Shown here piece after piece: positions 52,635 through 61,023 of a stretch of 64,000 nt of DNA. The notes below the pieces were generated by a model, which ran no database searches, had not been told where the DNA came from, and was given only the letters and a program-made list of their open reading frames with translations. The translations under genes were made by a program, and so were the position numbers. Origin of the DNA: Methylobacterium sp. GXS13 (GTDB lineage Bacteria; Pseudomonadota; Alphaproteobacteria; Rhizobiales; Beijerinckiaceae); assembly GCF_001455965.1 (NCBI RefSeq), contig NZ_LKKO01000058.1, forward strand, positions 62,001 to 126,000, read 5' to 3'. Position 1 is the first letter of the stretch; the number at the start of each line of letters is the position of its first letter.

Positions 52635-53318
52635 ATGACCTCCGGCATATCCAGCGTTACCAACACGTCATCCACAGCGTCGAGCGGCACCGCGACCGGC
52701 AACGCCAGCGAGATCGCCAGCAACTTCACGCAGTTCCTGACGCTGCTGACCACGCAGCTCAAGAACCAGAATCCGCTCGACCCAATGGACACGAACCAAT
52801 TCACGCAGCAGCTGGTCCAGTTCGCGGGCGTCGAGCAGCAGCTCAAATCCAATGATCGCCTCGACAGCATCCTGACCGCCTCGAAATCGGCGAGCTCCGC
52901 CTCGGCCACGAGCTATATCGGCAAGAGCATCACGGCGGACGGCAGCTCGTCCCAGCTCTCCAACGGCTCGGCATCCTGGACGCTGACCCCGGCCCGGGCG
53001 GCCTCCAAGGCGGTGGTGACGATCCTCGATTCCAAGAACAACGTCGTGGCGACACAGAGCACGTCACTCACCGCCGGCAGTCAAACCTATTCCTGGAACG
53101 GCAAGACGTCGGCAGGACTGACCGCACCGGACGGCACCTACGCGATCAAGGTCTCGGCCTCCGACGCCACCGGGACGAACGTGGCCGTGGACACCCAGCT
53201 GAATGGGACGGTGGACTCGGTCGACCTCAGCGGCACGGCACCGGTCCTGATGATCGGCTCTCAGAAAGTTCCGCTCAGCAGCGTCCAAAGCATAGGGTTG
53301 TCCACAAGTGGCTCCTGA
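52635..53318 (+). CDS. flgD: Flagellar hook-capping protein FlgD
   Basis: A 227-residue hook scaffold protein, needed for assembly of hook subunits and then lost. The N-terminal signature is ITS-like: NFTQFLTLLTTQLKNQNPLDP followed by MDTNQFTQQLVQFAGVEQQLK. The C-terminal half is beta-rich, with the FLN-like domain (SWNGKTSAGLTAPDGTYAI). Its stop codon is followed 91 bases later by sciP. The flgE hook gene, usually next in the series, is not in the window. Confidence 0.92.
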   Translation: MTSGISSVTNTSSTASSGTATGNASEIASNFTQFLTLLTTQLKNQNPLDPMDTNQFTQQLVQFAGVEQQLKSNDRLDSILTASKSASSASATSYIGKSITADGSSSQLSNGSASWTLTPARAASKAVVTILDSKNNVVATQSTSLTAGSQTYSWNGKTSAGLTAPDGTYAIKVSASDATGTNVAVDTQLNGTVDSVDLSGTAPVLMIGSQKVPLSSVQSIGLSTSGS

Positions 53319-53409
53319 CGAATCATATCCGAGTGATCCGCTTCAACATCTCTTAAGCGGACGCAAGTACCTTCAACGCTCGACAGGTCAGTCGAGTGTA
53401 GAGCGTATC

Positions 53410-53685
53410 ATGACCGAACCCAGCCGCCCGAGAGTCAAATACGTGATCGGGCCAGACGGCAGTCCTCTGACCATCGCGGATCTTCCGCCGCCGAGCACCC
53501 GCCGTTGGGTGATCCGGCGCAAGGCAGAGGTCGTAGCCGCCGTGCGCGGTGGCCTCCTCAGTCTCGAGGAGGCGTGCAAGCGCTACACCTTGACCACCGA
53601 GGAATTCCTGAGCTGGCAGTTCTCCATCGACCAGCACGGCCTAGCCGGACTGCGGACGACCCGGATCCAGCACTACCGGCACTGA
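53410..53685 (+). CDS. sciP: SciP-like small CtrA inhibitory protein (DUF1153)
   Basis: A 91-residue helix-turn-helix protein that matches SciP/DUF1153 almost end to end: PRVKYVIGPDGSPLTIADLP, WVIRRKAEVVAAVRGGLLS, LEEACKRYTLTTEEFLSWQ. In Caulobacter, SciP binds the master regulator CtrA and blocks CtrA-dependent transcription in swarmer cells, and it also binds DNA on its own. The ATG at 53410 was selected because the protein from here equals the family length. It sits between flgD and fliF and is followed by a strong terminator, so it belongs to the flgD side or has its own promoter. Confidence 0.92.
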   Translation: MTEPSRPRVKYVIGPDGSPLTIADLPPPSTRRWVIRRKAEVVAAVRGGLLSLEEACKRYTLTTEEFLSWQFSIDQHGLAGLRTTRIQHYRH

Positions 53686-53731
53686 ACCGGGATCGCGCTC
53701 CAGGCGGTCCGTGCCCCGCAAAGACCCTTTC

Positions 53732-53770
53732 CGAAGCCGCCTCCGAACCCCGGATGCGGCTTCGTTTCGT
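53732..53770 (+). terminator. Rho-independent terminator after sciP
   Basis: CGAAGCCGC (53732-53740) pairs with GCGGCTTCG (53756-53764), a 9-bp stem with a 15-base loop, followed by TTTCGTT. It lies 46 bases after the sciP stop and separates sciP from the fliF promoter. Confidence 0.72.
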
Positions 53771-53807
53771 TCCGGGGGCCGGTTTAACGCCCGTACGGCC
53801 CCCGGCA

Positions 53808-53823
53808 TTAACGCCTCGCTAAC
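53808..53823 (+). promoter_or_regulatory. Candidate CtrA-binding site upstream of fliF
   Basis: The sequence TTAA-CGCCTCG-CTAAC matches the TTAA-N7-TTAA(C) full CtrA box at 7 of 8 positions with exact spacing. It lies 71 bases before the fliF start codon, the position expected for a CtrA-activated promoter. A second TTTAACG half-site lies at 53783-53789. The Caulobacter fliF operon is known to be CtrA-controlled. Confidence 0.6.
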
Positions 53824-53893
53824 CAGGGGCTGGGCAATTTCTGCCGGGCGGGCCGTCGGGCGCCGCCAGCGTTAGAGTGCAGCGAACCATCCC

Positions 53894-55519
53894 GTGAAGC
53901 CGGTTCTCGATCTCGTCTCCAAGCTTGGACCGGCCCGGATCGCCGCCATGGCGGCGGTGACGCTGACCCTCATCGGCTTCTTCGCCTTCATTATCCTGCG
54001 GGTCTCGCGCCCCGACATGGGCGTGCTGTTCTCCGACCTGTCGATGCAGGATTCGGCCGCCGTGATCCGCGAGCTCGACAGCCGCGGCATCCGCTACGAA
54101 TCGAGGGGCGATACCGGCCAGACCATCATGGCACCCCGGGCCGACCTCCCCCGCCTGCGCATGGACCTCGCCGGCAAGGGCCTGCCGGTCCAGGGCGGGG
54201 TCGGCTACGAGATCTTCGACAAGGGCGACGCGTTCTCGTCCACCAACTTCGTTCAGAACGTGAACCACCTGCGCGCCCTGGAGGGCGAGCTTGCCCGCTC
54301 GATCCGGGCGATCGGCCGGGTCCAGGCCGCCCGCGTCCACTTGGTCCTGCCGGAGCGGCGCCTGTTCGAGCGCGACCGCGAGAGCCCGAGCGCCGCCATC
54401 GTGCTGAAGCTGATGGGCGAGCTCGATGCCGGGCAGGTCCGGGCGATCCGCCATCTCGCGGCCTCCGCCGTGGAAGGCCTGAAGCCCGAGCGGGTCTCGA
54501 TCGTCGACGAGCGCGGCCGGCTGCTGGCCGACGGCGCCAAGGATGCCGATTCCAACGCCGCCAGCGCCTTGGAGGACCGGCAGCTCGGGATGGAGCGGCG
54601 CCTGCGCGGCCAGATCGAGGATGTGGTGGCCGGCATCGTCGGCCCGGGCCGGGCGCGCGTTCAGGTCAATGCCGAGCTGGACCTCAACCGGATCGAGAGC
54701 CGCTCCGAGACCTTCGACCCGGAGAGCAAGGTCGTGCGGTCCGCCCAGACGCGCACCGAATCGGCCGTCACCGGTAATGCCGACGGCCAGGTCACGGTCG
54801 GCAACGAGCTGCCGGGCGCCAATGGCGGCGACAAGCCTCCGGCCCCGAAGGACGCCACCAACAAGAACGAAGAGACCACCAATTACGAGATCTCGAAGGT
54901 CACCAAGACCGAGATCGCCGAAGGTGGCCGGATCAAGCGCCTGTCGGTCGCCGTGGTGGTCGACGGCGTCTACGCCACCGCCCCCGACGGCAAGCAGACG
55001 TACAGCCCCCGGCCGCCGGCCGAGATCGAGCGGATCACCGCCCTGGTCCGCAGCGCGGTCGGCTTGGACAAGGCCCGCGGCGATCAGCTCGAGGTGGTGA
55101 ACCTGCGTTTCGCCGAGGCACCGAGCGTGCCCCAGTTCAGCGAGCCGAGCCTGATCCAATCGCTGCTGGCGCCGACCAAGGAGGACGTGCTGCGCATGGC
55201 CGAGCTGTCCGTGCTGGCGCTGCTGACCCTGATCGTCCTCCTCACCGTGGTGCGCCCGCTGGTCCGGCAGGTGCTGGCCCCGGTGCCGGCCGCCCCCGCC
55301 CTGGCGGGGCCTGCGACCCTCGCCGAGGCAGCGGCCGCCGCCGCCGCGGGTGCCACGGTCACCATGATCGAGCGCGACAGCCCGACCTCCCGGCTGATGG
55401 AGTTCGCCAAGATCAACGGCCAGATCCAGGCCGATACCGTGCAGCGCGTCGTCGACATGGTCCGGGCCAGCCCGACCGAGACGGTCGAGGTGCTGCGCGG
55501 TTGGATCCAGGAAGAGTAG
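53894..55519 (+). CDS. fliF: Flagellar MS-ring protein FliF
   Basis: A 541-residue inner-membrane ring protein, the base of the flagellar motor and export gate. The first helix is about residues 17-37. The periplasmic ring-building motifs include VGYEIFDKGDAFSSTNFVQ, followed by RALEGELARSIRAIG. A second helix (about 437-457, LSVLALLTLIVLLTVVRPL) leads to a cytoplasmic tail that ends VEVLRGWIQEE, the segment that binds FliG. The start is GTG at 53894. It is the first gene of a five-gene fliF-fliG-fliH-fliN-flbD block with gaps of at most ~80 bases. Confidence 0.95.
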   Translation: MKPVLDLVSKLGPARIAAMAAVTLTLIGFFAFIILRVSRPDMGVLFSDLSMQDSAAVIRELDSRGIRYESRGDTGQTIMAPRADLPRLRMDLAGKGLPVQGGVGYEIFDKGDAFSSTNFVQNVNHLRALEGELARSIRAIGRVQAARVHLVLPERRLFERDRESPSAAIVLKLMGELDAGQVRAIRHLAASAVEGLKPERVSIVDERGRLLADGAKDADSNAASALEDRQLGMERRLRGQIEDVVAGIVGPGRARVQVNAELDLNRIESRSETFDPESKVVRSAQTRTESAVTGNADGQVTVGNELPGANGGDKPPAPKDATNKNEETTNYEISKVTKTEIAEGGRIKRLSVAVVVDGVYATAPDGKQTYSPRPPAEIERITALVRSAVGLDKARGDQLEVVNLRFAEAPSVPQFSEPSLIQSLLAPTKEDVLRMAELSVLALLTLIVLLTVVRPLVRQVLAPVPAAPALAGPATLAEAAAAAAAGATVTMIERDSPTSRLMEFAKINGQIQADTVQRVVDMVRASPTETVEVLRGWIQEE

Positions 55520-55543
55520 CGCGTCGAGGATCGGGAACGCACG

Positions 55544-56590
55544 ATGGCGGCAGGTCTGGCAAATTCTCTGGCGGAAGCGGGCGGCGACGCCTTCGCGACC
55601 ATGCCCGGCCCGCAGCGCGCGGCCGCGCTGCTGCTGATGCTCGGCGAGGCCGAGGGCGCCCCCATCTGGCAGATGCTCGAGGAGGACGAGGTCAAGAAGG
55701 TCAGCCACGCGATGGTCCAGCTCGGCACGCTGGAGGTCGCCACCGTCGAGAAGCTGATCATCGAGTTCGTCACGAAGCTCAGCAACAGCGGCGGCATCTC
55801 GTCGAACTTCGAGCGCACCGAGGCGCTGCTCCTGAAGATCTTCCCCAGCGATCAGGTCTCCCTGATCATGGCCGAGATCAAGGGCGCCTCGGGCAAGCGC
55901 GTCTGGGCTTCGATCGCCCAGGTCGATCCCGAGATCCTGGCCTCGTTCCTGCGCAACGAGTACCCGCAGACCGTGGCGGTGGTGCTGTCCCGGGTGCGGG
56001 CCGACTACGCCGCCAAGGTGCTTACCATCCTGCCCGAGGAATTCGCTATCGACGTCCTGAACCGGATGCTCCGCATGGAGACGGTGCAGAAGGAGGCCCT
56101 GCGCCACATCGAGGAGACCCTGCGGGTCGAGTTCGTCTCGACCATCGCCCAGACCCAGCGCCGCGACGCCCACGAGATGATGGCGGACGTGTTCAACGCC
56201 TTCGACCGCCAGACGGAGGGCCGCTTCCTGGCCGCCCTCGATCAGGCCAACCGCGGCTCCGCCAAGCGCATCCGCGAACTGATGTTCACCTTCGAGGACC
56301 TGCTGAAGCTCGATCCGGGCAGCGTCCAGACCCTGATGCGCTCGATCGACGGCGAGACCCTGTGTCGGGCGCTCAAGGGCGCCAACGAGCCGACCCGGGC
56401 CTTCTTCATGAGGCAGATGTCGACCCGCGCCGCCAAGAACCTCACGGACGAGATGGCCTCGCTGGGCCCGGTCCGCCTCAAGGAGGTCGATGAGGCGCAG
56501 ACGAAAATGACCGAGATCGCCAAGGACCTCGCCGAGAAGGGCGAGATCATGATCGCCAAGAACAGCGCCGAGGAGGAGCTGGTCTATTGA
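55544..56590 (+). CDS. fliG: Flagellar motor switch protein FliG
   Basis: A 348-residue C-ring protein that transmits torque from the stator and helps set rotation direction. The N-terminal domain (GPQRAAALLLMLGEAEGAPI) binds FliF. The middle domain contains EYPQTVAVVLSRVRADYAAKVL (armadillo-like helices), and the C-terminal domain has SIDGETLCRALKGA with TRAFFMRQMSTRAAKNLTDE, the torque-generating charged face. It begins 24 bases after fliF and overlaps the next gene by 4 bases. Confidence 0.95.
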   Translation: MAAGLANSLAEAGGDAFATMPGPQRAAALLLMLGEAEGAPIWQMLEEDEVKKVSHAMVQLGTLEVATVEKLIIEFVTKLSNSGGISSNFERTEALLLKIFPSDQVSLIMAEIKGASGKRVWASIAQVDPEILASFLRNEYPQTVAVVLSRVRADYAAKVLTILPEEFAIDVLNRMLRMETVQKEALRHIEETLRVEFVSTIAQTQRRDAHEMMADVFNAFDRQTEGRFLAALDQANRGSAKRIRELMFTFEDLLKLDPGSVQTLMRSIDGETLCRALKGANEPTRAFFMRQMSTRAAKNLTDEMASLGPVRLKEVDEAQTKMTEIAKDLAEKGEIMIAKNSAEEELVY

Positions 56591-57198
56591 ACGCCTCGTC
56601 GCCCCGGACCGCGAAGCCGTTCCTCTTCGAGACGGACTTCCGCAGCCCGCGCCCGAGCGCGGCGGCCCGGGCCGCGGCCGAGGCGGCGGCCCGCGCGGAG
56701 ATGGAGGCGCATGCCAGCGGCGTGCAGGAGGGCCTGATCCAAGCCGAGGCTCAGATCCAGGGCCGGCTCGCCACCGCCCTGAGCCACCTGGCCCAGGCCG
56801 CCACCGCGCTCCTCGCCCGGGCCGACGCCCATGATGCCGAGCGCGAGGCGCAGGCGGTCGAGGTTGCGGTCCTGATCGCCCGGAAGGTCGCCGGCGACGC
56901 CCTCGACGCCGCCCCGCTGGCCAGCATCGGCGAGGCCGCCCGCACGGCGCTCCAGCACCTGCGCGGCGTGCCGCATCTCGTGGTGCGCGTGCATGACGGC
57001 CTCGTCGAGGACGCCGAGGCGCTGGTGAAGAAGCTCGCTCGCGAGCGCGGCTACGAGGGCCGCCTCGTCGTGCTGGGCGACCCCGACATGCAGGCGGGCG
57101 ATGCCCGCATCGAATGGGCCGACGGCGGCATCGTGCGGGAGCGCGCCCGCATCGAGGCCGCCGTCGCCGACGCCCTCGGCCTGCCCCCGACCGCCTAA
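56587..57198 (+). CDS. fliH: FliH/FlbE-like flagellar export ATPase regulator
   Basis: A 203-residue protein in the position of flbE in the Caulobacter fliF operon. It is rich in Ala/Glu/Arg and predicted to be helical in its first half (AARAAAEAAARAEMEAHAS), with a FliH/SctL-type C-terminal domain (VAVLIARKVAGDALDAAP; RVHDGLVEDAEALVKKLA; ARIEWADGGIVRERARIE). FliH dimers tether and regulate the FliI ATPase. The TTG start overlaps the fliG stop codon (TTGA), a rare but coupled arrangement. fliI is not adjacent. Confidence 0.82.
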   Translation: MNASSPRTAKPFLFETDFRSPRPSAAARAAAEAAARAEMEAHASGVQEGLIQAEAQIQGRLATALSHLAQAATALLARADAHDAEREAQAVEVAVLIARKVAGDALDAAPLASIGEAARTALQHLRGVPHLVVRVHDGLVEDAEALVKKLARERGYEGRLVVLGDPDMQAGDARIEWADGGIVRERARIEAAVADALGLPPTA

Positions 57199-57207
57199 GG
57201 AGCCCGG

Positions 57208-57540
57208 ATGTCCGACGATTTCAGCCTGCCCCAGCTCGGCGACACCGATCCCGACTACGCCGCGGGCTCGATCCGCGACACGCCCACCACCCCGAAGACG
57301 GCCGCCGACCTGGAGCAGCTGTTCGACGTGCCCGTGATGGTCTCGGCGGTGCTCGGCTCCTCGCGGATGCCGATCGGCGACCTGCTCCGGCTCGCCCCCG
57401 GCGCGGTGCTCGAACTCGACCGGAAGGTCGGCGAGGCGATCGACGTGTTCGTCAACAACCGGCTCGTCGCCCGCGGCGAGGTCGTCCTCGTCGAGGACCG
57501 GCTCGGGGTGACGATGACCGAGATCGTCAAGGGCGAATGA
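57208..57540 (+). CDS. fliN: Flagellar motor switch protein FliN
   Basis: A 110-residue C-ring component. The conserved SpoA/SurfacePresentation domain covers residues ~38-108: LFDVPVMVSAVLGSSRMPI, LLRLAPGAVLELDRKVGEA, and VNNRLVARGEVVLVEDRLG with VTMTEIV. It starts 9 bases after fliH with AAGGAG upstream, so it belongs to the same operon. FliM, its usual partner, is not in the window. Confidence 0.95.
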   Translation: MSDDFSLPQLGDTDPDYAAGSIRDTPTTPKTAADLEQLFDVPVMVSAVLGSSRMPIGDLLRLAPGAVLELDRKVGEAIDVFVNNRLVARGEVVLVEDRLGVTMTEIVKGE

Positions 57541-57622
57541 TTGTTTTGGGACTTTGCGCGGGAGACCGCCGCCTTGCGAGGCGGCTTGCACCTCACGCCA
57601 CGACATTTGAGAGGGACGAACC

Positions 57623-58984
57623 ATGCGGCTCCTGATGATCGGGCGGCTCAACGGCGAGCTGATCACCGCCTCCAAGATCGCGATGCGGCGCGGCGCCTCG
57701 GTGACGCAGGCGGACGCGATCCCGCAGGGCCTCAACGTCCTGCGCGCCAAGGGCGCCGACCTGATCATGATCGACGTGTCGCTGGCGGTGCGCGACCTCG
57801 TCGACGCCCTGGAGGCCGAGCGCATCCGCACCCCGGTCGTGGCCTGCGGCGTCTCGGCCGACGCCCAGACCGCGGTCGCGGCGATCCGGGCCGGAGCCAA
57901 GGAGTACATCCCGCTCCCGCCCGATCCCGAGCTGATCGCCGCAGTGCTGGAGGCGGTCGCCTCCGACCGCGCGGCCTTCGTCTGGCGTGACCCGTCGATG
58001 GAACGGGTGGTCAAGCTGGCCGAGCAGGTCGCCCCCTCCGAGGCTTCGGTGCTGATCACCGGCGAGAGCGGCACCGGCAAGGAGGTGCTGGCCCGCCATG
58101 TCCACCTCAAGTCGAACCGGGCCGGCAAGCCGTTCGTCTCGGTCAATTGCGCGGCGATCCCCGAGGCCCTGCTCGAATCCGAGCTGTTCGGACACGAGAA
58201 GGGCGCGTTCACCGGCGCGGTCGCCCGGCGAATCGGCCGGTTCGAAGAGGCCAATGGCGGCACCCTGCTGCTCGACGAGATATCCGAGATGGATGTGCGC
58301 CTGCAGTCGAAGCTGCTGCGCGCCCTGCAGGAGCGGGTGATCGACCGGGTCGGCGGCACCGCCCCGGTGCGGGTCGACATCCGCGTGCTCGCGACCTCGA
58401 ACCGCAACCTGATGGAGGAGGTCCGCAAGGGCACGTTCCGCGAGGACCTGTTCTACCGGCTCAACGTCGTCTCGCTGAAGCTGCCGGCCCTGCGCGACCG
58501 GCCGGCCGACATCCTGGAGCTCGCCGCTCACTTCGCCCGGAAATACGCCGAGGTGAACGGCGTCCCGGCCCGCCCGCTCAGCGCCGAGGCGCGGGCGCTG
58601 GTGGTGAAGAATCCCTGGCGCGGCAACGTGCGCGAGCTCGAGAACACCCTGCACCGGGCGGTGCTGCTGGCCTCCGGCCCCGAGATCGGCCCCGACGCGA
58701 TCCTGTCCCCGGACGGCGAGGCGATCGCCACGGCGGGTCCGGCCGGCCGTGCCGTCCAGGCCGCCGAAGCCGCTACCCGCGGCCTGGTCGGCCGGACCGT
58801 GGCGCAGGTCGAGTGCGACCTGATCCTCGACACCCTCGACCATTGCCTCGGCAACCGGACCCACGCGGCCAAGATCCTCGGCATCTCAATCCGCACGCTG
58901 CGCAACAAGCTCAACGAGTACGTCTCGGCCGGCCTCGACGTGGCCGAGCCCGGCGCCGTCCGGGCGAGCGCGGCCTACGGGTAG
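57623..58984 (+). CDS. flbD: FlbD-type sigma-54-dependent flagellar transcriptional activator
   Basis: A 453-residue NtrC-family activator. Residues ~1-115 form a receiver-like domain. The AAA+ domain has Walker A GESGTGKE (147-154) and the sigma-54 contact GAFTGA (194-199). A Fis-type DNA-binding helix ends the protein (NRTHAAKILGISIRTLRNKLNEY). The receiver keeps an Asp at the phosphorylation position (D51) but lacks the acidic pair near residue 8 and the lysine before P99, so ordinary phosphorylation is doubtful. In Caulobacter, FlbD is controlled by FliX instead. It ends the fliF operon, as in Caulobacter. Confidence 0.92.
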   Translation: MRLLMIGRLNGELITASKIAMRRGASVTQADAIPQGLNVLRAKGADLIMIDVSLAVRDLVDALEAERIRTPVVACGVSADAQTAVAAIRAGAKEYIPLPPDPELIAAVLEAVASDRAAFVWRDPSMERVVKLAEQVAPSEASVLITGESGTGKEVLARHVHLKSNRAGKPFVSVNCAAIPEALLESELFGHEKGAFTGAVARRIGRFEEANGGTLLLDEISEMDVRLQSKLLRALQERVIDRVGGTAPVRVDIRVLATSNRNLMEEVRKGTFREDLFYRLNVVSLKLPALRDRPADILELAAHFARKYAEVNGVPARPLSAEARALVVKNPWRGNVRELENTLHRAVLLASGPEIGPDAILSPDGEAIATAGPAGRAVQAAEAATRGLVGRTVAQVECDLILDTLDHCLGNRTHAAKILGISIRTLRNKLNEYVSAGLDVAEPGAVRASAAYG

Positions 58985-59019
58985 GGCAGGATATCAGGAG
59001 GGCTTGCAGCGGCTATCAC

Positions 59020-59111
59020 CGTCATTGCGAGCGCAGCGAAGCAACCTAGAGAAACGCCACCTCCGGGGATCGCGCGCCGCCCTGGGTCGCTTCGCTGCGC
59101 TCGCGATGACG
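59020..59111. repeat. Palindromic intergenic repeat, CGTCATTGCGAGC family, copy 2
   Basis: A 92-base element with arms CGTCATTGCGAGC (59020-59032) and GCTCGCGATGACG (59099-59111; one mismatch relative to perfect symmetry). The inner pairing GCGCAGCGAAGCAACCTAG opposite the CTGGGTCGCTTCGCTGCGC side corresponds to copy 1 at 11578-11670. It lies 35 bases after the flbD stop, before a convergent gene, and may terminate both. Confidence 0.85.
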
Positions 59112-59143
59112 AAACCAGCAGAACGTTCCGAGCCGCGGCCCCG

Positions 59144-59425
59144 TCACCGCCCCTCGCGCGCGGCCTTATTGGCCTCATTCTGGGCCGCGAAGGCGGCGTC
59201 GAGCTTGCGCAGGGATTCGTAGCGGGCGACGTCGCCCTCGACGTCGCGGATCGTCTCTTCGACGAGGTGGCGCTGAAGCGCGACGCGCGGGTCGTCCGGG
59301 GGCAGCGCTTCGCGCTCCTGGAGGCGGAGCACGGCCTGCCGCACGACCGTGTAGACCGCCTCGCGCTCCGCCCGGTTCATCGAGGGCTGGATCGCCTTCG
59401 CGACGAGATCGGAGAAATCCGACAT
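59144..59425 (-). CDS. Hypothetical small helical protein
   Basis: A 93-residue, highly charged protein expected to be almost all alpha-helix (NRAEREAVYTVVRQAVLRL; then DVARYESLRKLDAAFAAQ). No signal peptide or transmembrane segment is present. No family was recognised; its size and composition resemble small regulators or chaperones. It lies 102 bases downstream of the KpsE-like gene on the same strand. Confidence 0.6.
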   Translation of the reverse strand: MSDFSDLVAKAIQPSMNRAEREAVYTVVRQAVLRLQEREALPPDDPRVALQRHLVEETIRDVEGDVARYESLRKLDAAFAAQNEANKAAREGR

Positions 59426-59527
59426 GGACCGTTAGACTTCGCTCATCGATCGGGGGAGGCCCGGGATGCCGGGCCGTCTCCCCTCTACAGACCGTACGCC
59501 GCGGGATCCAGACCCCGCGGTGCCGGC

Positions 59528-60841
59528 TCACATCCGCTGGTCGCGGATGCCGGCGATCAGGAGCGAGGACGAGCTCCAGAGCACGAAGAAGCAGAAGAAC
59601 GCCACGATCAGGCTATGGCCCCGCTCGGGATAGAGGCTGTCTGTCGGCAGCACCGGCGGCACGAAGGTGGCCAGGAAGATGTGCTGCTTGCTCGCCGAGA
59701 TCCGGGCCCGGTCCAGCAGCATGTTCGCCGATTCCTCGAGCTTCTCGGCGATGGTCCGCTCGACCAATAGGCCCTCGTACTGGAGCAGCGCCTCGGTCAG
59801 GTTGGTGCCGCCCCCCGCGGCCCGTCCGGCATTGGTCAGCTCGTCCTGCAGAACCTTCATCTGCTGGTCGATGGCCGCGACGTTGGAGGCCAGCGTCTGG
59901 ATCGAGCGCGAGCGCTCATCCAGGTTCGAGCCGCGCAGGACCTGAAGATCGGTCTCGAGCTTGAGCTTCTCCTTGCGCAGAAGCGTGAGCGTGGTCAGCG
60001 TTCCCTCGGCGGTCTTGATCGGGTCGATCACGCCCCACTGGTTGCGAAAGCTCTGCAACGCGAGATGGGCCTTGCTCAGGCGCTCCTGCGCCACCGTCGC
60101 GTCCGCCTGCGCCTGCTTGACCATGTCGGCCTGGGCGCGCTTCGAGATGTCGTTGATCAGCGCCTCGGATCGGCTCACCACCTCGCGGGCGATGGTCAGC
60201 GCGTCCTGCGGAGTGAAGGCGCGCACCGACAGGCGGATCACGCCCGAGATCGAGTCGATATGCGCATCGACGTGCTTGCGCCAATACTTGGTGAGGTCCT
60301 CGATCGGGTCGCTCGGATCGAACCGGGCCCAGAAATCCGCCTCGGGCCGGGAGAACATCTTCGAGATGCCGATGCTCTTCTCAAGAGCCTCGACCAGCGT
60401 CTGGCTCTCGATGAAGTCGCGGACGATAAAGCTGTCCTGGCTGTTATGCTTCTGAATCAGGTTCGTGTACTGGCCGAGGGAAATGTTCTCCATCGGCTCG
60501 ACGTTGCCGCGCACCGTGAACTGCGCCTCGGCAATGTACTGATTGGATGCGAAGACGAACAGGTACAGGCCGACCACCAGGGTCGGCAGCAGCACGAACA
60601 GGCCGACGCGGCGAATGACCCGCGCCCCGTAGCTCGACGTGTCCTCCCGGCGCCGGCCGAGGCCGGGCAGGCGGGTCCAGTCGAGGCGCTCCCGCGCCGC
60701 GGCCACCAGGGCCCGGGCGCCGCGCTTCTCCGGCACCGGACGGATCGTCTCCGCGCCGTGGCGCAGCTCGGTCATCGTCGATGGGGCGAACGTCACGAGC
60801 TCGCTTTCGCGCGTGTCGTCCTTGACGTCGTCGAAGCTCAT
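59528..60841 (-). CDS. Polysaccharide export inner-membrane protein (KpsE/Wzz-like)
   Basis: A 437-residue PCP-family protein of the capsule-export type (KpsE/BexC/CtrB/RkpR). Two helices, about residues 82-98 and 408-431, flank a large periplasmic coiled-coil region (SEALINDISKRAQADMVKQ; VAQERLSKAHLALQSFR). The first 75 residues form a cytoplasmic tail. It links cytoplasmic ABC export to the outer-membrane channel. The ATG at 60841 is preferred. The rest of the export system (KpsM, KpsT, KpsD) is not in this window, so its polysaccharide is unknown. Confidence 0.82.
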   Translation of the reverse strand: MSFDDVKDDTRESELVTFAPSTMTELRHGAETIRPVPEKRGARALVAAARERLDWTRLPGLGRRREDTSSYGARVIRRVGLFVLLPTLVVGLYLFVFASNQYIAEAQFTVRGNVEPMENISLGQYTNLIQKHNSQDSFIVRDFIESQTLVEALEKSIGISKMFSRPEADFWARFDPSDPIEDLTKYWRKHVDAHIDSISGVIRLSVRAFTPQDALTIAREVVSRSEALINDISKRAQADMVKQAQADATVAQERLSKAHLALQSFRNQWGVIDPIKTAEGTLTTLTLLRKEKLKLETDLQVLRGSNLDERSRSIQTLASNVAAIDQQMKVLQDELTNAGRAAGGGTNLTEALLQYEGLLVERTIAEKLEESANMLLDRARISASKQHIFLATFVPPVLPTDSLYPERGHSLIVAFFCFFVLWSSSSLLIAGIRDQRM

Positions 60842-61023
60842 CCGCTCACTGTTCCTGGGTCTGCGCCGGATCCGCCACCGCGAAACCGGCCGGAGGACGG
60901 CCCGTGCGCAGCGATCGGAATCCCGTTCTTTTCGGCCCTTTTTAAGGCACCGCCCCCCGGCGCCGCCGCACCGCGGCGACGGGCAACGTAGCCGGCCCCG
61001 GTATCGCGCCGTACAATCTCCCG

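Noticed and set aside
53819..56173. 784-codon open frame on the minus strand over fliF-fliG
   Set aside because: It is the antisense shadow of clear flagellar genes in high-GC DNA and has low-complexity His/Gly/Asp-rich sequence without a family.
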